Below, in pieces: positions 51,253 to 60,465 of a stretch of 64,000 nucleotides of DNA; positions within the stretch are counted from its first letter, which is position 1, and every line of letters begins with the position of its first letter. The stretch comes from Nocardia sp. BMG51109 (GTDB lineage Bacteria; Actinomycetota; Actinomycetes; Mycobacteriales; Mycobacteriaceae). Below the pieces are notes generated by a model. The model had not been told where the DNA came from. It made no database searches and saw only the letters and a program-made list of their open reading frames with translations. The stretch lies in the NCBI RefSeq assembly GCF_000526215.1, contig NZ_JAFQ01000004.1, positions 3,596,001-3,660,000 on the forward strand. The letters run 5' to 3'. The position numbers and the translations under genes are program-made.

Positions 51253-54026
51253 CGCACTGCCTCCTGCTCCGGGACGAGAACGGCCAGCACCCGCAGTAGG
51301 GGAGAGCCGGTGGTCTGCATGGCATCGAGCAGCCGCTGCTGGCGCTCGACGGTGTCATCGATGTGCTGCTGTCCGCGACTGCGGTGGGCGACGGGCATGC
51401 GGTCGAGGCTGAGCTGCTCCCACGTTTGCAGTCGGTCTCGGTATTCGTTCAGTGGTGCAGCGACCTCGGCGTCGTAGTCGCTGCGGCGGCTCTCCAGGAG
51501 GCGGCGGGCAACAGCGACTACCTCTGGCACCTGAGCTTGCAAATCCGTCAGGTCGCGGGCTCGGCCAGTATTGGTCATGCCAGGCCCCACCTTTGCCGCA
51601 TCCAGTACCTCGGTCATCCGTTTCGGTAGCACACCGTCACCAGTCACGGCCATCCATTCCACGACCGTGGGCTGCCCCAGCTTGTTGGAGTAGATGCCTT
51701 GGATCAGGAATGTCGGCTCCGGGACATCGGCGACGATCACCGGTGCCTTCTGCCGGCCCAATCGGACCAGCACCTTGTCGGTGACCCAGTCCACCAGTGG
51801 GTGCAGGTCCGACAGGTATGCGATCTCCGGCCACATGGTTTTGGTGGCGTGGGCCTCGGACAGCTTGCGGTCCGCCAGCTCCTTGTCGAACGTCACTTTC
51901 ATACGGTCCCGTAGCTTGTGCCGGCGCAGGTACTCGGCGGGCAGTGAAGACAGTCGGTGCACCAGATCCGGCGGTGGCGTGAATGCCAGCATCGCCCCAT
52001 CGTCCTCGAGGTCGTCCAGCAGCCTCAAAGCGTCGATCGCCTCCCGCACGAACATCTGCGTGCTGTCGAACAGATGCGGGACGTCGGCGCAGGCCGGGTC
52101 GGCGTCCTGCGCGTCGGTACCGATCGATCCGAGTAGATCCGACAGCAGGTCTTCGGGCGGTGCCGCCTCGAGTGACTCTTCGACGGTCTTGCCCTCCAGC
52201 AGATCCTGGACCAGCCGCCGCTCCTCGCGTTCGGGGCGGAACTGGCCACTCACCGCCTCCGCGGTGCCGATACTCCGGTGCGCGGACTCCTCCTTCGTTA
52301 GCAGCTTCTCGGCCACCGTGCGGTCGTCTTTGGCGCCGTCGACCTCCGAAGTGAGGATCAGCGCCCGGAATTGCGGTTCGAACCGCTGGCCGTAGCGGTC
52401 GATACGGCCGTTGCGCTGTTCGATCCGGATCAGGCTCCACGGCACATCCCAATGGATCAGATGGTGACACTGCCGATGCAGGTTGACACCTTCGGATGTG
52501 ACGTCGGTAGTCACCAATACCCGAACCGGGCTGTCGGACAAGCCGAATCGTTCGATGATGCCCTGCTGGGTGGTATCCGACATGCCGTTGCCGAGCAGTT
52601 TGTCGACAGCGTCGCTCGGCAGGCCCATTGCGCCGGGCAGCAGCGCATGCAGCCAGTTGACGGTTTCGATGCTCTCGGAGAACACCACCGCACGGGTAGT
52701 GCTCTTCTTGCCGATTCCGATTTCTTTCAACTCGCGCAGCAGTGCGTCCAGCTTCGCCGAATCGGCATCCGAGATCCGAGAAGTCAACTGCAGCAGCGTC
52801 TTCAACGCATCGACCTCACGCTGTTCAGTGGCGGACTTCAAACGGTTGGCAACCGTCTTCGCCAACGCCTTGTGCGAGGACAAGAACGACTTCAACAGCG
52901 TGTACGGGAACAGGCGGTTCGAGGAACCGACCACGGGGTGATCGGTACGTTCGTCGCTGGCCAACCAAACCTGAGTCAGCTCGGTAAAGACCTTCTCTTC
53001 CGCCGGTGTAGCCACACACCGGATCGGTACCGACGGGCCGCGATCCGGCCACTTGGTGCCGATCTGGTTGCGCACCTCGGGATCGGTCTTGGTGCGGCGA
53101 ATGTACAGGTGCGCAATGTCGCTCGCCTCGTACTTGGTTCTGTCGGCAATCGCCGCCGGATCCAGCATCCGTATCAGTTCCGCGAACGACTCACTGTTCC
53201 CGTTGTGCGGCGTGGCGCTGGCCAGCAGCAGCGCATCCGTCTGGCGGGCGAGAAGTTTGGCCAACCGGTTACGGAGACTGGTCTCTCCGATCAGGTTGTG
53301 CGACTCGTCGATGACCACCGCGTCCCACTGCATCTTCTCCAGGTGCTGTCCGTACTTGCCCTCGTTCTTGAGGGTGTCGATGGAGACGATGATCCGTTTG
53401 TAGTAGGTGAACGGGTTGCGTCCGGCGGGGATGTCGCGCTGGATACGCTCGATGCCCACGGAGTCAAGGCGGATCAGTGGGATAGCAAAGCGGGTCCACA
53501 ACTCGCGCTGGAACTGCTCCAACACCTGCTGGGGGGTCACCACCAGAATCCGCTCGCCGCGGCCCCGTCGGATCAGTTCCGCCAGAATCAGACCGATCTC
53601 CAGGGTCTTCCCCAGACCCACCACATCGGCGAGCAGTATGCGCGGGCGCAGTGCCTGCAATGCCTTGATCGCTGGACGCTGCTGATAGATGTTGGTGTCC
53701 AGCAGGAACCGGTCGGCCAGCGCGAGCCCCTTCTCAGTCTGCGGCAACGGGGTGCGCCGCAGCACTGCCTCGAGGAACAGCCGACTCTGGGCGAATCGCT
53801 TCGTCTCGTCGAGTTCGAGGACGGTGTCCTCGGGCTGCAGCAGGCTCACGATGTCCAGCTCGGTGAAGAAGACCGCTTCCTCATCGCGTACGAACTCGGA
53901 GGCGCCAACTGCGGTTACTCGGTAGGTGGTTTTTTCCGCGCGCGTAATCGGCGCGCACGTGCGAACGATCCACTCGGCATCGCGAACCTCGATGCGGGCG
54001 CCTGGTGGAAATGCGGTCTCGGCCAC
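51249..54026 (-). CDS. SNF2-family helicase (DrmD-like)
   Basis: A 925-residue SNF2/RapA-type ATPase starting MAETAFPPGARIEVRDAEW at ATG 54026. The N-terminal 90 residues are a small beta domain as in DISARM DrmD proteins. Motifs: Walker A LADVVGLGKTLEIGL (about residue 135-149), VVIDESHNL (about 237), SATPHNGN, TTDVTSEGVNLH and RIEQRNGRIDRYGQ (about 533-546). DrmD is the class 1 DISARM marker and is normally followed by the adenine methylase gene, exactly as here. Starts 19 bases after the kinase stop. Confidence 0.9.
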   Translation of the reverse strand: MAETAFPPGARIEVRDAEWIVRTCAPITRAEKTTYRVTAVGASEFVRDEEAVFFTELDIVSLLQPEDTVLELDETKRFAQSRLFLEAVLRRTPLPQTEKGLALADRFLLDTNIYQQRPAIKALQALRPRILLADVVGLGKTLEIGLILAELIRRGRGERILVVTPQQVLEQFQRELWTRFAIPLIRLDSVGIERIQRDIPAGRNPFTYYKRIIVSIDTLKNEGKYGQHLEKMQWDAVVIDESHNLIGETSLRNRLAKLLARQTDALLLASATPHNGNSESFAELIRMLDPAAIADRTKYEASDIAHLYIRRTKTDPEVRNQIGTKWPDRGPSVPIRCVATPAEEKVFTELTQVWLASDERTDHPVVGSSNRLFPYTLLKSFLSSHKALAKTVANRLKSATEQREVDALKTLLQLTSRISDADSAKLDALLRELKEIGIGKKSTTRAVVFSESIETVNWLHALLPGAMGLPSDAVDKLLGNGMSDTTQQGIIERFGLSDSPVRVLVTTDVTSEGVNLHRQCHHLIHWDVPWSLIRIEQRNGRIDRYGQRFEPQFRALILTSEVDGAKDDRTVAEKLLTKEESAHRSIGTAEAVSGQFRPEREERRLVQDLLEGKTVEESLEAAPPEDLLSDLLGSIGTDAQDADPACADVPHLFDSTQMFVREAIDALRLLDDLEDDGAMLAFTPPPDLVHRLSSLPAEYLRRHKLRDRMKVTFDKELADRKLSEAHATKTMWPEIAYLSDLHPLVDWVTDKVLVRLGRQKAPVIVADVPEPTFLIQGIYSNKLGQPTVVEWMAVTGDGVLPKRMTEVLDAAKVGPGMTNTGRARDLTDLQAQVPEVVAVARRLLESRRSDYDAEVAAPLNEYRDRLQTWEQLSLDRMPVAHRSRGQQHIDDTVERQQRLLDAMQTTGSPLLRVLAVLVPEQEAVR

Positions 54027-54044
54027 AAGAATTCCTTCTGACAG

Positions 54045-55055
54045 TCAGAAACGGGCGGTGGCGGCGTAGTTCTTGCGAAGACGCTCGGCGAGCCGATGGA
54101 TCACCGAACCGGGCGGAGCGACGTGAGACAGGTCCTTACGGGCCGGGCGTTGCTGAGGGGTCGGGTCCTCCGGATCGGATTCTCGCTCCACATAGGTCGT
54201 CACAGCCAGATTGCGGATCGACGCGGGCAACTGACCTCCGATCAATCGCTCGAGCAGGTTGTGCACCTCGGTGATGGTCGGTCGGGCGATGGGATCGGAG
54301 GCCACCATGCGCTGCAGGATCGGCACGAACGGATCCGGGACGCCACCCAGATCCGGCGGGATTGTCGGATTCGAAATCTTCAGCATCAGCATCGGGCCGG
54401 CGGGAGCTTCGTACGGGAAGTGTCTTGCCAGCGAATACAACAAGGTAGCGCCGAGACCGTAGATATCTGTGGCTGCGGAAACCTGCTTCGGTGAGTCCAC
54501 CTGTTCTGGCGACATGCAGACCACAGTTCCCAGCGGAATGCCACTGGACGTGAGATCGGTGGGTCCCTCCGCGAGAGCCACCAATCCGAGGTCGATCACT
54601 TTCGGGCCCTCCGGGCCCATCAGGATGTTGCCCGGCTTGAGGTCTCGGTGCAACAGACCGGCAGCGTGAATGTCGGCCAACGCCTTTGCGATCAACAGAC
54701 CGAGGGTTGCGGTCTGCTCCACTGTAAGCGGGCCGTGGGCATCCAGATATTCCTTGAGGCTGAGGCCGCGGATGTATTCCAGCGCCATCCACGGGCGCTC
54801 GTCGCTGTCCTCCGACGAGGCCAGGAGAGCGGCGAGGTGCGGGCTCGAGACCGATCGCAGTGCGTCCATTTCGCGGACGAAACGGGCATGAATGTCGGCC
54901 CGGTCTGCGAGGTCGTCGCGAATCACCTTGACGGCCACCGCTTCCCCGTCGTCTGTGACGCCGAAGTACACCGTGCCCATTCCGCCTCGGCCGAGTCGAC
55001 CGCGCAGCGTGACCGTGCCGAGCCGCTTCGGGTCGGCGTCCTTCAGTCGTTCCAC
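54045..55055 (-). CDS. Soluble Ser/Thr protein kinase with DLG in place of DFG
   Basis: A 336-residue Hanks-type kinase at ATG 55055, overlapping the upstream methylase gene by 13 bases. Gly-rich loop GRGGMGTVY (22-30), K43 in VAVK and HRDLKPGN (136-143, D138) are intact; the metal-binding motif reads DLG at 155-157, a substitution tolerated in active bacterial kinases. After the kinase domain (about residue 275) comes a 60-residue charged tail with no membrane segment. Second kinase of the operon, only distantly like the one at 36730, so not a recent duplicate. Confidence 0.9.
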   Translation of the reverse strand: MERLKDADPKRLGTVTLRGRLGRGGMGTVYFGVTDDGEAVAVKVIRDDLADRADIHARFVREMDALRSVSSPHLAALLASSEDSDERPWMALEYIRGLSLKEYLDAHGPLTVEQTATLGLLIAKALADIHAAGLLHRDLKPGNILMGPEGPKVIDLGLVALAEGPTDLTSSGIPLGTVVCMSPEQVDSPKQVSAATDIYGLGATLLYSLARHFPYEAPAGPMLMLKISNPTIPPDLGGVPDPFVPILQRMVASDPIARPTITEVHNLLERLIGGQLPASIRNLAVTTYVERESDPEDPTPQQRPARKDLSHVAPPGSVIHRLAERLRKNYAATARF

Positions 55056-57043
55056 CGGATGCTCCCCTCGTCATCGTCAGGTGGGGTCATGGCACCGGCG
55101 GTCAGGCTGGCGGACATGAGTCCAATCAGTTTGTCAGCAGACTCGGAAGTCTGTCGTGCGGCACACCGCATCGCATTGATGCGGCGGAACGCCGCACCAT
55201 ACTGCTGCTGTTTGTGCAGCGGCAGTATCGGTACCCGGATCCGATTCGTTTCTGTGCGGGCCGTGGAACCCGTTGTGTGACCGGCATTGTCCGCATAGGC
55301 CGCGAAGCCGGCGAGGAACCAGGAGTCGAGGCGTTCGCGATCCGGGCGTAGTACGACAACGCCGGGACCGGCCGCTACTCCGGCGTCGGCTTCGTCGGCA
55401 ACCCGGAGGGTGAGGAGGCTTCGCTGGGCGCGAACGGCTGGGAGAACGACATCGCCGACAGCGATCACGATCAGTTTCGATGAGATTGCCAGCTCTCCGG
55501 CGGGTGTGGAGGCCCTGGTGTCCGAGATGACATCTTTGCTGGTCAGCACGAGCAATGATGAATCTCTTACGGTGTCGGGCGTTTCCTCCGGCCGCGATAC
55601 CGTTCGCAGGATCTGAAGGGCACCACCTTGAGTAAGGCTCGACAGAGTTGCGGTGCGCCATGCTGCCGAATGCGTTACCGGCCAGCCACGGAAAATTCCC
55701 GCATGTGTACGTATTTCGTCGGTCTGAGCCGAAAGATTGGCCGCAAGCTCATCGACTCGGGCCGACAGCATGTGCGGATCCAGCGGTACGTGTGTGTGGC
55801 GGGCAGGCGTGAGATCGACCAGATCGTCGAGCAGGGTGACCACGGGCACCGATTCCGCAGCATCGGGGACCGGTTCGAACGATTCCGGTGTGGTGCCGAA
55901 CGCATGCCACAACTTCACTACTCGGCCGGCAAATACGTCGAGTGACTCTCGCTCGGGTGGGGCATCCACGAAGAGCACTCGGTCGGGGACCACCGCGCCC
56001 ACCTCCGGTCGGCGTAGCACCCACAGATGCAGCCCGATCGACATAGACGGGACGGAGCCTGTGGGAAGCGCGATCACTGAGCGGACTGTGCCGGCTCGGA
56101 GCAGGGCCGCACGAATCCGGCGCCCGGAGTTGCGGGCAGCCACGGCAGGCGGTAACAGAAATACGGCGGTGCCGCCCGGACGGAGATGCGCCAGGCCGTG
56201 TTGTATCCACGCGAGTTCGGATTCGATGCGCGGCGGTTGCCCGTACTCCCAGCGTGAGTCGAACGCCAGCTGATCGATGCCCCAATCCCGTTGTCCGAAA
56301 GGCGGATTGCACAGCACCGCGTCAGCTTGCAGAACGGGGAAACCATCATCGCGGAGGCTGTCGCCGGTTCGAACCTCGGGATCAATGTCGGTATCCAGGC
56401 CAACCGTCAGCCGGGCCAGCTCTGTCTGCGATGCGATCAGGTCTTGTCCGTACAACTCGGCTGCACCTAGGCGCGCTGCCTCGATCAATAAGCCCCCGCT
56501 GCCACATGCAGGATCGAGAACACTGCGCGGGTAGTCGGTGCCCGGTATCGCGAGCAGATCTGCCATCAACCGGGCAAGTATGGGTGGAGTCCAGTACTGA
56601 CCGGACTCGAGCGAGCCTTGTAGGGCTCGCTCGGCCGCGATCTCCAGGACCATGCGCGCGCCGTTGGCGGTAGCCACTTCCCGAATCGCTGCGGATAGCT
56701 CGGGTGACAACCGGTGTGGTGACTCGGAAACCTTTAGCCGTCCGGAGTCGACGCGGATACCGGCAAGAGCAGGCGCGATGTCTTCCGGTCGTACCTGAGT
56801 TTGAAGAAGCGTCCGTAGCTCGGACACGGGGGACCGGGCCGATTCATAGCCATGCGTGGCGAGCCAGGTCCTTACCTCGCCGAGATCGAAGAGGGGGCGT
56901 GCCTCGGTGCCGGCCGTCATCGCCGGGAAGTCGGCGTGACGGCGGCGCCAGTTGCTCACCGTTGCGCGAGTGACACCCGCATATCGAGACACCTCTGCCG
57001 CGGTCACCAGTAGCGGACCGTCCGGGCTGCCCGTTGTCTTCAT
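55043..57043 (-). CDS. HTH-containing N6-adenine DNA methylase (HsdM-like) with S-like C-terminus
   Basis: A 666-residue protein. Residues about 11-37 are a helix-turn-helix (AAEVSRYAGVTRATVSNWRRR). The methylase has motif I DPACGSGGLLIEAA (about 175) and motif IV NPPFGQRDWG (about 247). The last 200 residues, with LLVLTSKDVIS, VGDVVLPAVRAQ and RIRVPILPLHKQQQYGAAF, read like half of a type I specificity subunit ending in the usual conserved helix. No HsdR or separate HsdS is nearby. ATG 57043 is chosen over the longer frame (57109) because a predicted promoter overlaps the longer start; the mRNA would be almost leaderless. First gene of the operon. Confidence 0.9.
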   Translation of the reverse strand: MKTTGSPDGPLLVTAAEVSRYAGVTRATVSNWRRRHADFPAMTAGTEARPLFDLGEVRTWLATHGYESARSPVSELRTLLQTQVRPEDIAPALAGIRVDSGRLKVSESPHRLSPELSAAIREVATANGARMVLEIAAERALQGSLESGQYWTPPILARLMADLLAIPGTDYPRSVLDPACGSGGLLIEAARLGAAELYGQDLIASQTELARLTVGLDTDIDPEVRTGDSLRDDGFPVLQADAVLCNPPFGQRDWGIDQLAFDSRWEYGQPPRIESELAWIQHGLAHLRPGGTAVFLLPPAVAARNSGRRIRAALLRAGTVRSVIALPTGSVPSMSIGLHLWVLRRPEVGAVVPDRVLFVDAPPERESLDVFAGRVVKLWHAFGTTPESFEPVPDAAESVPVVTLLDDLVDLTPARHTHVPLDPHMLSARVDELAANLSAQTDEIRTHAGIFRGWPVTHSAAWRTATLSSLTQGGALQILRTVSRPEETPDTVRDSSLLVLTSKDVISDTRASTPAGELAISSKLIVIAVGDVVLPAVRAQRSLLTLRVADEADAGVAAGPGVVVLRPDRERLDSWFLAGFAAYADNAGHTTGSTARTETNRIRVPILPLHKQQQYGAAFRRINAMRCAARQTSESADKLIGLMSASLTAGAMTPPDDDEGSIRWND

Positions 57044-57050
57044 GTGAGCG

Positions 57051-57078
57051 ATCGTAACCAAGTCGGTGTCAAAGTCAA
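57051..57078 (-). promoter_or_regulatory. Predicted promoter of the defence operon
   Basis: On the minus strand TTGACT (57078-57073), a 16-bp spacer and TACGAT (57056-57051). The -10 ends only eight bases before the ATG at 57043, so transcription would begin at or very near the start codon. A second TTGACA follows the first at once, giving a direct repeat. Confidence 0.5.
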
Positions 57079-57093
57079 CTAAGGAGATGATGA

Positions 57094-57122
57094 TTGACAA
57101 TGTTTTCATGCTTGCCTATGGT
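57094..57122 (+). promoter_or_regulatory. Predicted promoter of the PD-(D/E)xK gene
   Basis: TTGACA (57094-57099) is a perfect -35, followed by a 17-bp spacer and TATGGT (57117-57122). It is divergent from the operon promoter, with -35 elements 15 bases apart, so both could be covered by one regulator. The start codon lies 100 bases downstream. Confidence 0.6.
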
Positions 57123-57222
57123 CGCTGTTGGTTGATCGCTTGTAGTCAGGGCTCCTGTCAGCCCGGCCGACACAAGGACTCGGGGTCCCGGTCCGAACTT
57201 TCATCGAATTTCAGGAGGAAGC

Positions 57223-59145
57223 ATGACGGTCACAACCACATCGAACGTCGACGAAAACGGTCCTGAGGGCGGCTCGGAGTTGCCTGCTCTCTTGCCCTGG
57301 GGCGACTTGCAGCCGTCCTTGTCGCTGATGGTCCTTCAAGCCACGGAAGGTGACATCGACTCCGGCTTCACTGCTCTCGACCAGTTCTTGCTGCGCGGCA
57401 GTGCGAATCGTCGAGGTGCCGATGTTCGATTGACGGCGCGGAATTCTTGGGTATCCGGCGAAAAAATCTCGCCGGATCTGGATGAGGCACTGGCCGAGGC
57501 GGGGGTTGACCGGATGGCGAGCTTCGTCGTAGAGAAGAACCGTGCGGCCGGCTGGCTGTGCAAGGACTCCGGCCTCTGGTCGGATTATGTCGGGCGGGAG
57601 TTTCCGCTCGTCGTTCTCTTTCGTGTGGGGAGGTTCGCGGTAATCCATGCTTGCCCCACAGAGATGGACCGTCTGAAGCGGTGGCTTCGGCAGCCGCTGT
57701 GCCGATGGAAGATGGTTACTGCAAGCGTGCTCGAAAATGCGCTACTTCAGGATGAAATCAAAGCTCTGTGGCTGTACGGTGTGCATCGGCCGAGGCGAAA
57801 TAAGCCGGACTCGAAAATGATCAGTGGAACGAGTGTCGGCGAAGCTCTCGACCGTGCGGGCGATGCGACATTCGCGCTGGGGTCCGGGCGGGCTTCGCTG
57901 CCCGACGATCCGGAGCGTGTAGCCCTGAAGGGAAAGATCGGAACGACACCGCGGAACTCTCGAGTCTGGTCATCGCGCCGGCTCGAGTTCGCCGTGTTCG
58001 TGCAGGCAGTCGGTGAGCTGGTGCGAATGATCGAAAAGCAAATGGCCGATACGGCCACCGCTATACCGGTGCTATCGCAGCTGGCGCAGCCGACGACCGA
58101 GACCGACGGGATTTTCGGCGCCATCGATATGGTTCCCGTCCTCTTCGATGAGCCTCCCGACATCGCGGAATCGGATGCCGACCGCGCGGCGGCCGTCGCG
58201 GTGCTCGAGCATGCGACCTTCGTGGTTACCGGCCGCCCAGACTCCCCCGATTTCGTGGTAGAGGCCGGCATCGACGGAACGATCGGCGGCTCGTTGACGG
58301 TTGCGCAGCGATGGGAGGGCGGTAGGCACTCGTTGAAAGTTGGCCACATGCCAGGCAAACAGCCGAGTCGGGAAGACTTGGTCATACCGGTCAAGAATGC
58401 GATCGGCAGCGGCGAACTCGTGCGCGTGTACTATCGATCGGGCCATATGCTCTATGACGGCCATTTTTACAAAGATCAGGTTCCGGACGTGCATTTTCCG
58501 AAATGGGATTGGAAGAGCTTCGAAGGCTATCGGATCGATCTTGAGAAGCCGGATACCAAGAAGCCGCAGGAGATACACGACAGAATTGGTCTGGAGGATG
58601 ACAGATCGCTGTTCGGCTGGGTTTGCCGTCGCTACGGAGAAGGGTGGTTGACATGCGATGACGGGTCGAGAGAAGCTGCCGACTTCATTCACATCGACAC
58701 TGATGGCAAGTTGCGGCTGATACATGTCAAGAAGGCCGAGAACGCAGGATCGGGCAGGCGTATTGCCGTTACACCCTACGAAGTGGTGGTCAGCCAGGCC
58801 CTCAAGAACTTGGTCTACACCGACGTCGAACGGCTGCGTCGACATCTTGAACGTCCCAGCGTTGCGCGGCCTGCGACATGGAACAACGGCGTACGTGCTG
58901 GGGATCGGTGGGAGCTGCTGGAGATGCTGGACAGCCGCAGTCCGACCGACGGTTTCGAGATCGTTATCGTGCAGCCGCATCTGAGCGAGGTCCAGTATCG
59001 CGCCCATGTGGGGCTGTCGTGTGGTGCCGGAGCGTCCGATGATACTTTTCGGCTTCGTCTATTGGAACGCTTGCTGCACAGCGCACGCCAGGAAGTAATC
59101 GGCGGCACATGCGAAGAACTCGTGGTCACCTCGAGTAGGACTTGA
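57223..59145 (+). CDS. Protein with PD-(D/E)xK-like motif, divergent to the defence operon
   Basis: A 640-residue protein starting MTVTTTSNVDENGPEGG at ATG 57223 behind AGGAGG. The first 470 residues are not recognised. Residues about 478-506 read CDDGSREAADFIHID then LRLIHVKKA, which fits the D-x(n)-(D/E)-x-K core of restriction-type nucleases (aspartate in ADFI, HVK as the last motif). The part after it (YEVVVSQALKNLVY) also resembles such proteins. As the only nuclease-like gene next to an operon of methylases, helicases and kinases, it is the best candidate for the DNA-cleaving effector. No signal peptide or membrane helix. Confidence 0.75.
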   Translation: MTVTTTSNVDENGPEGGSELPALLPWGDLQPSLSLMVLQATEGDIDSGFTALDQFLLRGSANRRGADVRLTARNSWVSGEKISPDLDEALAEAGVDRMASFVVEKNRAAGWLCKDSGLWSDYVGREFPLVVLFRVGRFAVIHACPTEMDRLKRWLRQPLCRWKMVTASVLENALLQDEIKALWLYGVHRPRRNKPDSKMISGTSVGEALDRAGDATFALGSGRASLPDDPERVALKGKIGTTPRNSRVWSSRRLEFAVFVQAVGELVRMIEKQMADTATAIPVLSQLAQPTTETDGIFGAIDMVPVLFDEPPDIAESDADRAAAVAVLEHATFVVTGRPDSPDFVVEAGIDGTIGGSLTVAQRWEGGRHSLKVGHMPGKQPSREDLVIPVKNAIGSGELVRVYYRSGHMLYDGHFYKDQVPDVHFPKWDWKSFEGYRIDLEKPDTKKPQEIHDRIGLEDDRSLFGWVCRRYGEGWLTCDDGSREAADFIHIDTDGKLRLIHVKKAENAGSGRRIAVTPYEVVVSQALKNLVYTDVERLRRHLERPSVARPATWNNGVRAGDRWELLEMLDSRSPTDGFEIVIVQPHLSEVQYRAHVGLSCGAGASDDTFRLRLLERLLHSARQEVIGGTCEELVVTSSRT

Positions 59146-59171
59146 GGTGACAACTCTGGCAGTCGGGTCGA

Positions 59172-59546
59172 TCAGGCTGCCACGGTGGTGAATTCTCCGG
59201 CGGTGATGCCTGCTGTGAAGGCGTTCCATTCGCGGAACGTGTAGGTGAGTTCGGTGCCGACCGCATCCCTGGCGATGACAGTGCCTGTGGTGGAGTCGAT
59301 TTCGGTCGTCGGGATGCCCAGTTCGGAACCGAACCCAATAGGTCTCGCCGCGATCGTGAGAAACTCGGCCCAGTGGCGGGCGGGGATGACGATCACCGGC
59401 TGATCGGCCGGCGGCCCGTCGTACTTGCTGTCTCGCATGAGCACTACGTCTCCGTCGAACCGGACCTCGACACAGCTGGTGGTGTCCTTGGAGAAGCTGG
59501 ACTTGAACCAGTCTGTTCGTACCGAGGTGGCCTTGGAAGTGCTCAT
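59172..59546 (-). CDS. DUF397 domain-containing protein, extended form
   Basis: A 124-residue protein at ATG 59546. Residues about 11-62 have the DUF397 pattern (DWFKSSFSKDTTSCVEVRF, VLMRDSKYDG, IPARHWAEFL). The second half (ARDAVGTELTYTFREWNAFT) ends with a partial repeat of the DUF397 end (FREWNAFTAGI), so it may be a degenerate duplication. Lies four bases after the stop of the XRE-type gene. Confidence 0.88.
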   Translation of the reverse strand: MSTSKATSVRTDWFKSSFSKDTTSCVEVRFDGDVVLMRDSKYDGPPADQPVIVIPARHWAEFLTIAARPIGFGSELGIPTTEIDSTTGTVIARDAVGTELTYTFREWNAFTAGITAGEFTTVAA

Positions 59547-59550
59547 GGAG

Positions 59551-60411
59551 TCAGCCTAGCCGACGTATTTGCTCCTGGACCAAGGCATTTGAGTCGTCGC
59601 GGCTGAGTGCGTACTGCTGGGCGAGTTCGTGGGTAACCTCAAGGGCCTGAACGGAGTTCGGGTCTTCGATCAACCCGGACGGTCCTGGCGACTCGTACCA
59701 GCCCATGGTGGGCAGGATCGTGCTCGCGAAATCGAGCAGGTGGAACGTCGCGCCGGAGTGCATGCCGCCGGTTGCGTCGAACGGGATGAAACGGATGTCG
59801 ATGCTCGGATGCTGTTCGATCAAGTCCGCCAGGTGCCGGAGCTGACCGCGCAGAACATCCTCGCCGCCGATCTTCTGGCGAAGCGCAGCCTCACTGACCA
59901 CCGCGGTTAGCTGCAACGGGTCGTCTTTGTCGGTGAGCCGCTGCTGGCGGCGCATCCTCACGTCCACACGCTGCTTGACCTATGCCTTCGGAATGAACGT
60001 CGTGTCGGAGGCGATCAGGGCGTGGGCGTAGTCGGCGGTCTGCAGGAGTCCGGGGATGAGGACGCTGTCGTAGGTGCGTACCAGTTCGGCGCCGTATTCG
60101 AGGCCGTAGAAGCGGAGTAGTTCGGTGGAGAACAGGGCGCTGTAGTCCTGCCACCAGCCGCGCTGCTTGCCGGTGGCGCGGAGTTCGAAGATCAGCTCGC
60201 GCTCGGCGCCGTCGATTTCGAGCAGGTCGCACATGATCTGCAGTTTCTCTTCGGTCAGCATGCGGCGGTCGGCTTCGACGTGGGACCAGTTGGCCGGCGA
60301 GATGGAGACGGCCTTCGACACGGCCGCGGCGTCGAGGCCGAGCTGCTGACGGCGTTCGCGCAACCGGCGGATGAGTTCCCAGCGGGCGACTGTCGGTGAT
60401 GTCGGTGTCAT
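59551..60411 (-). pseudogene. XRE-DUF5753 regulator interrupted by an in-frame amber codon
   Basis: Translated in one frame from ATG 60411 (MTPTSPTVARWELIRRLRER), this gives a 285-residue XRE-DUF5753 regulator with HTH (LGLDAAAVSKAVSISPANWS), LIPGLLQTADYAHALI and the C-terminal MGWYESPGPSGLIED. The frame is broken by TAG at 59982-59980 after residue 143 (TTFIPKA), and continues without shift as VKQRVDVRMRRQQRL. Intact homologues read through this point. It may be a point-mutation pseudogene (one base from CAG or AAG), a sequencing error, or two polypeptides if GTG 59967 is used for reinitiation. Confidence 0.85.
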
Positions 60412-60465
60412 CGGTCCTGCCGTTCGTCTGGATGTTGCACGGAATCTACACCATTGCCTCGTCTA

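Noticed and set aside
52371..54041. 556-residue open frame antisense to the SNF2 helicase
   Set aside because: Spans the helicase motifs in reverse and shows no independent signal.
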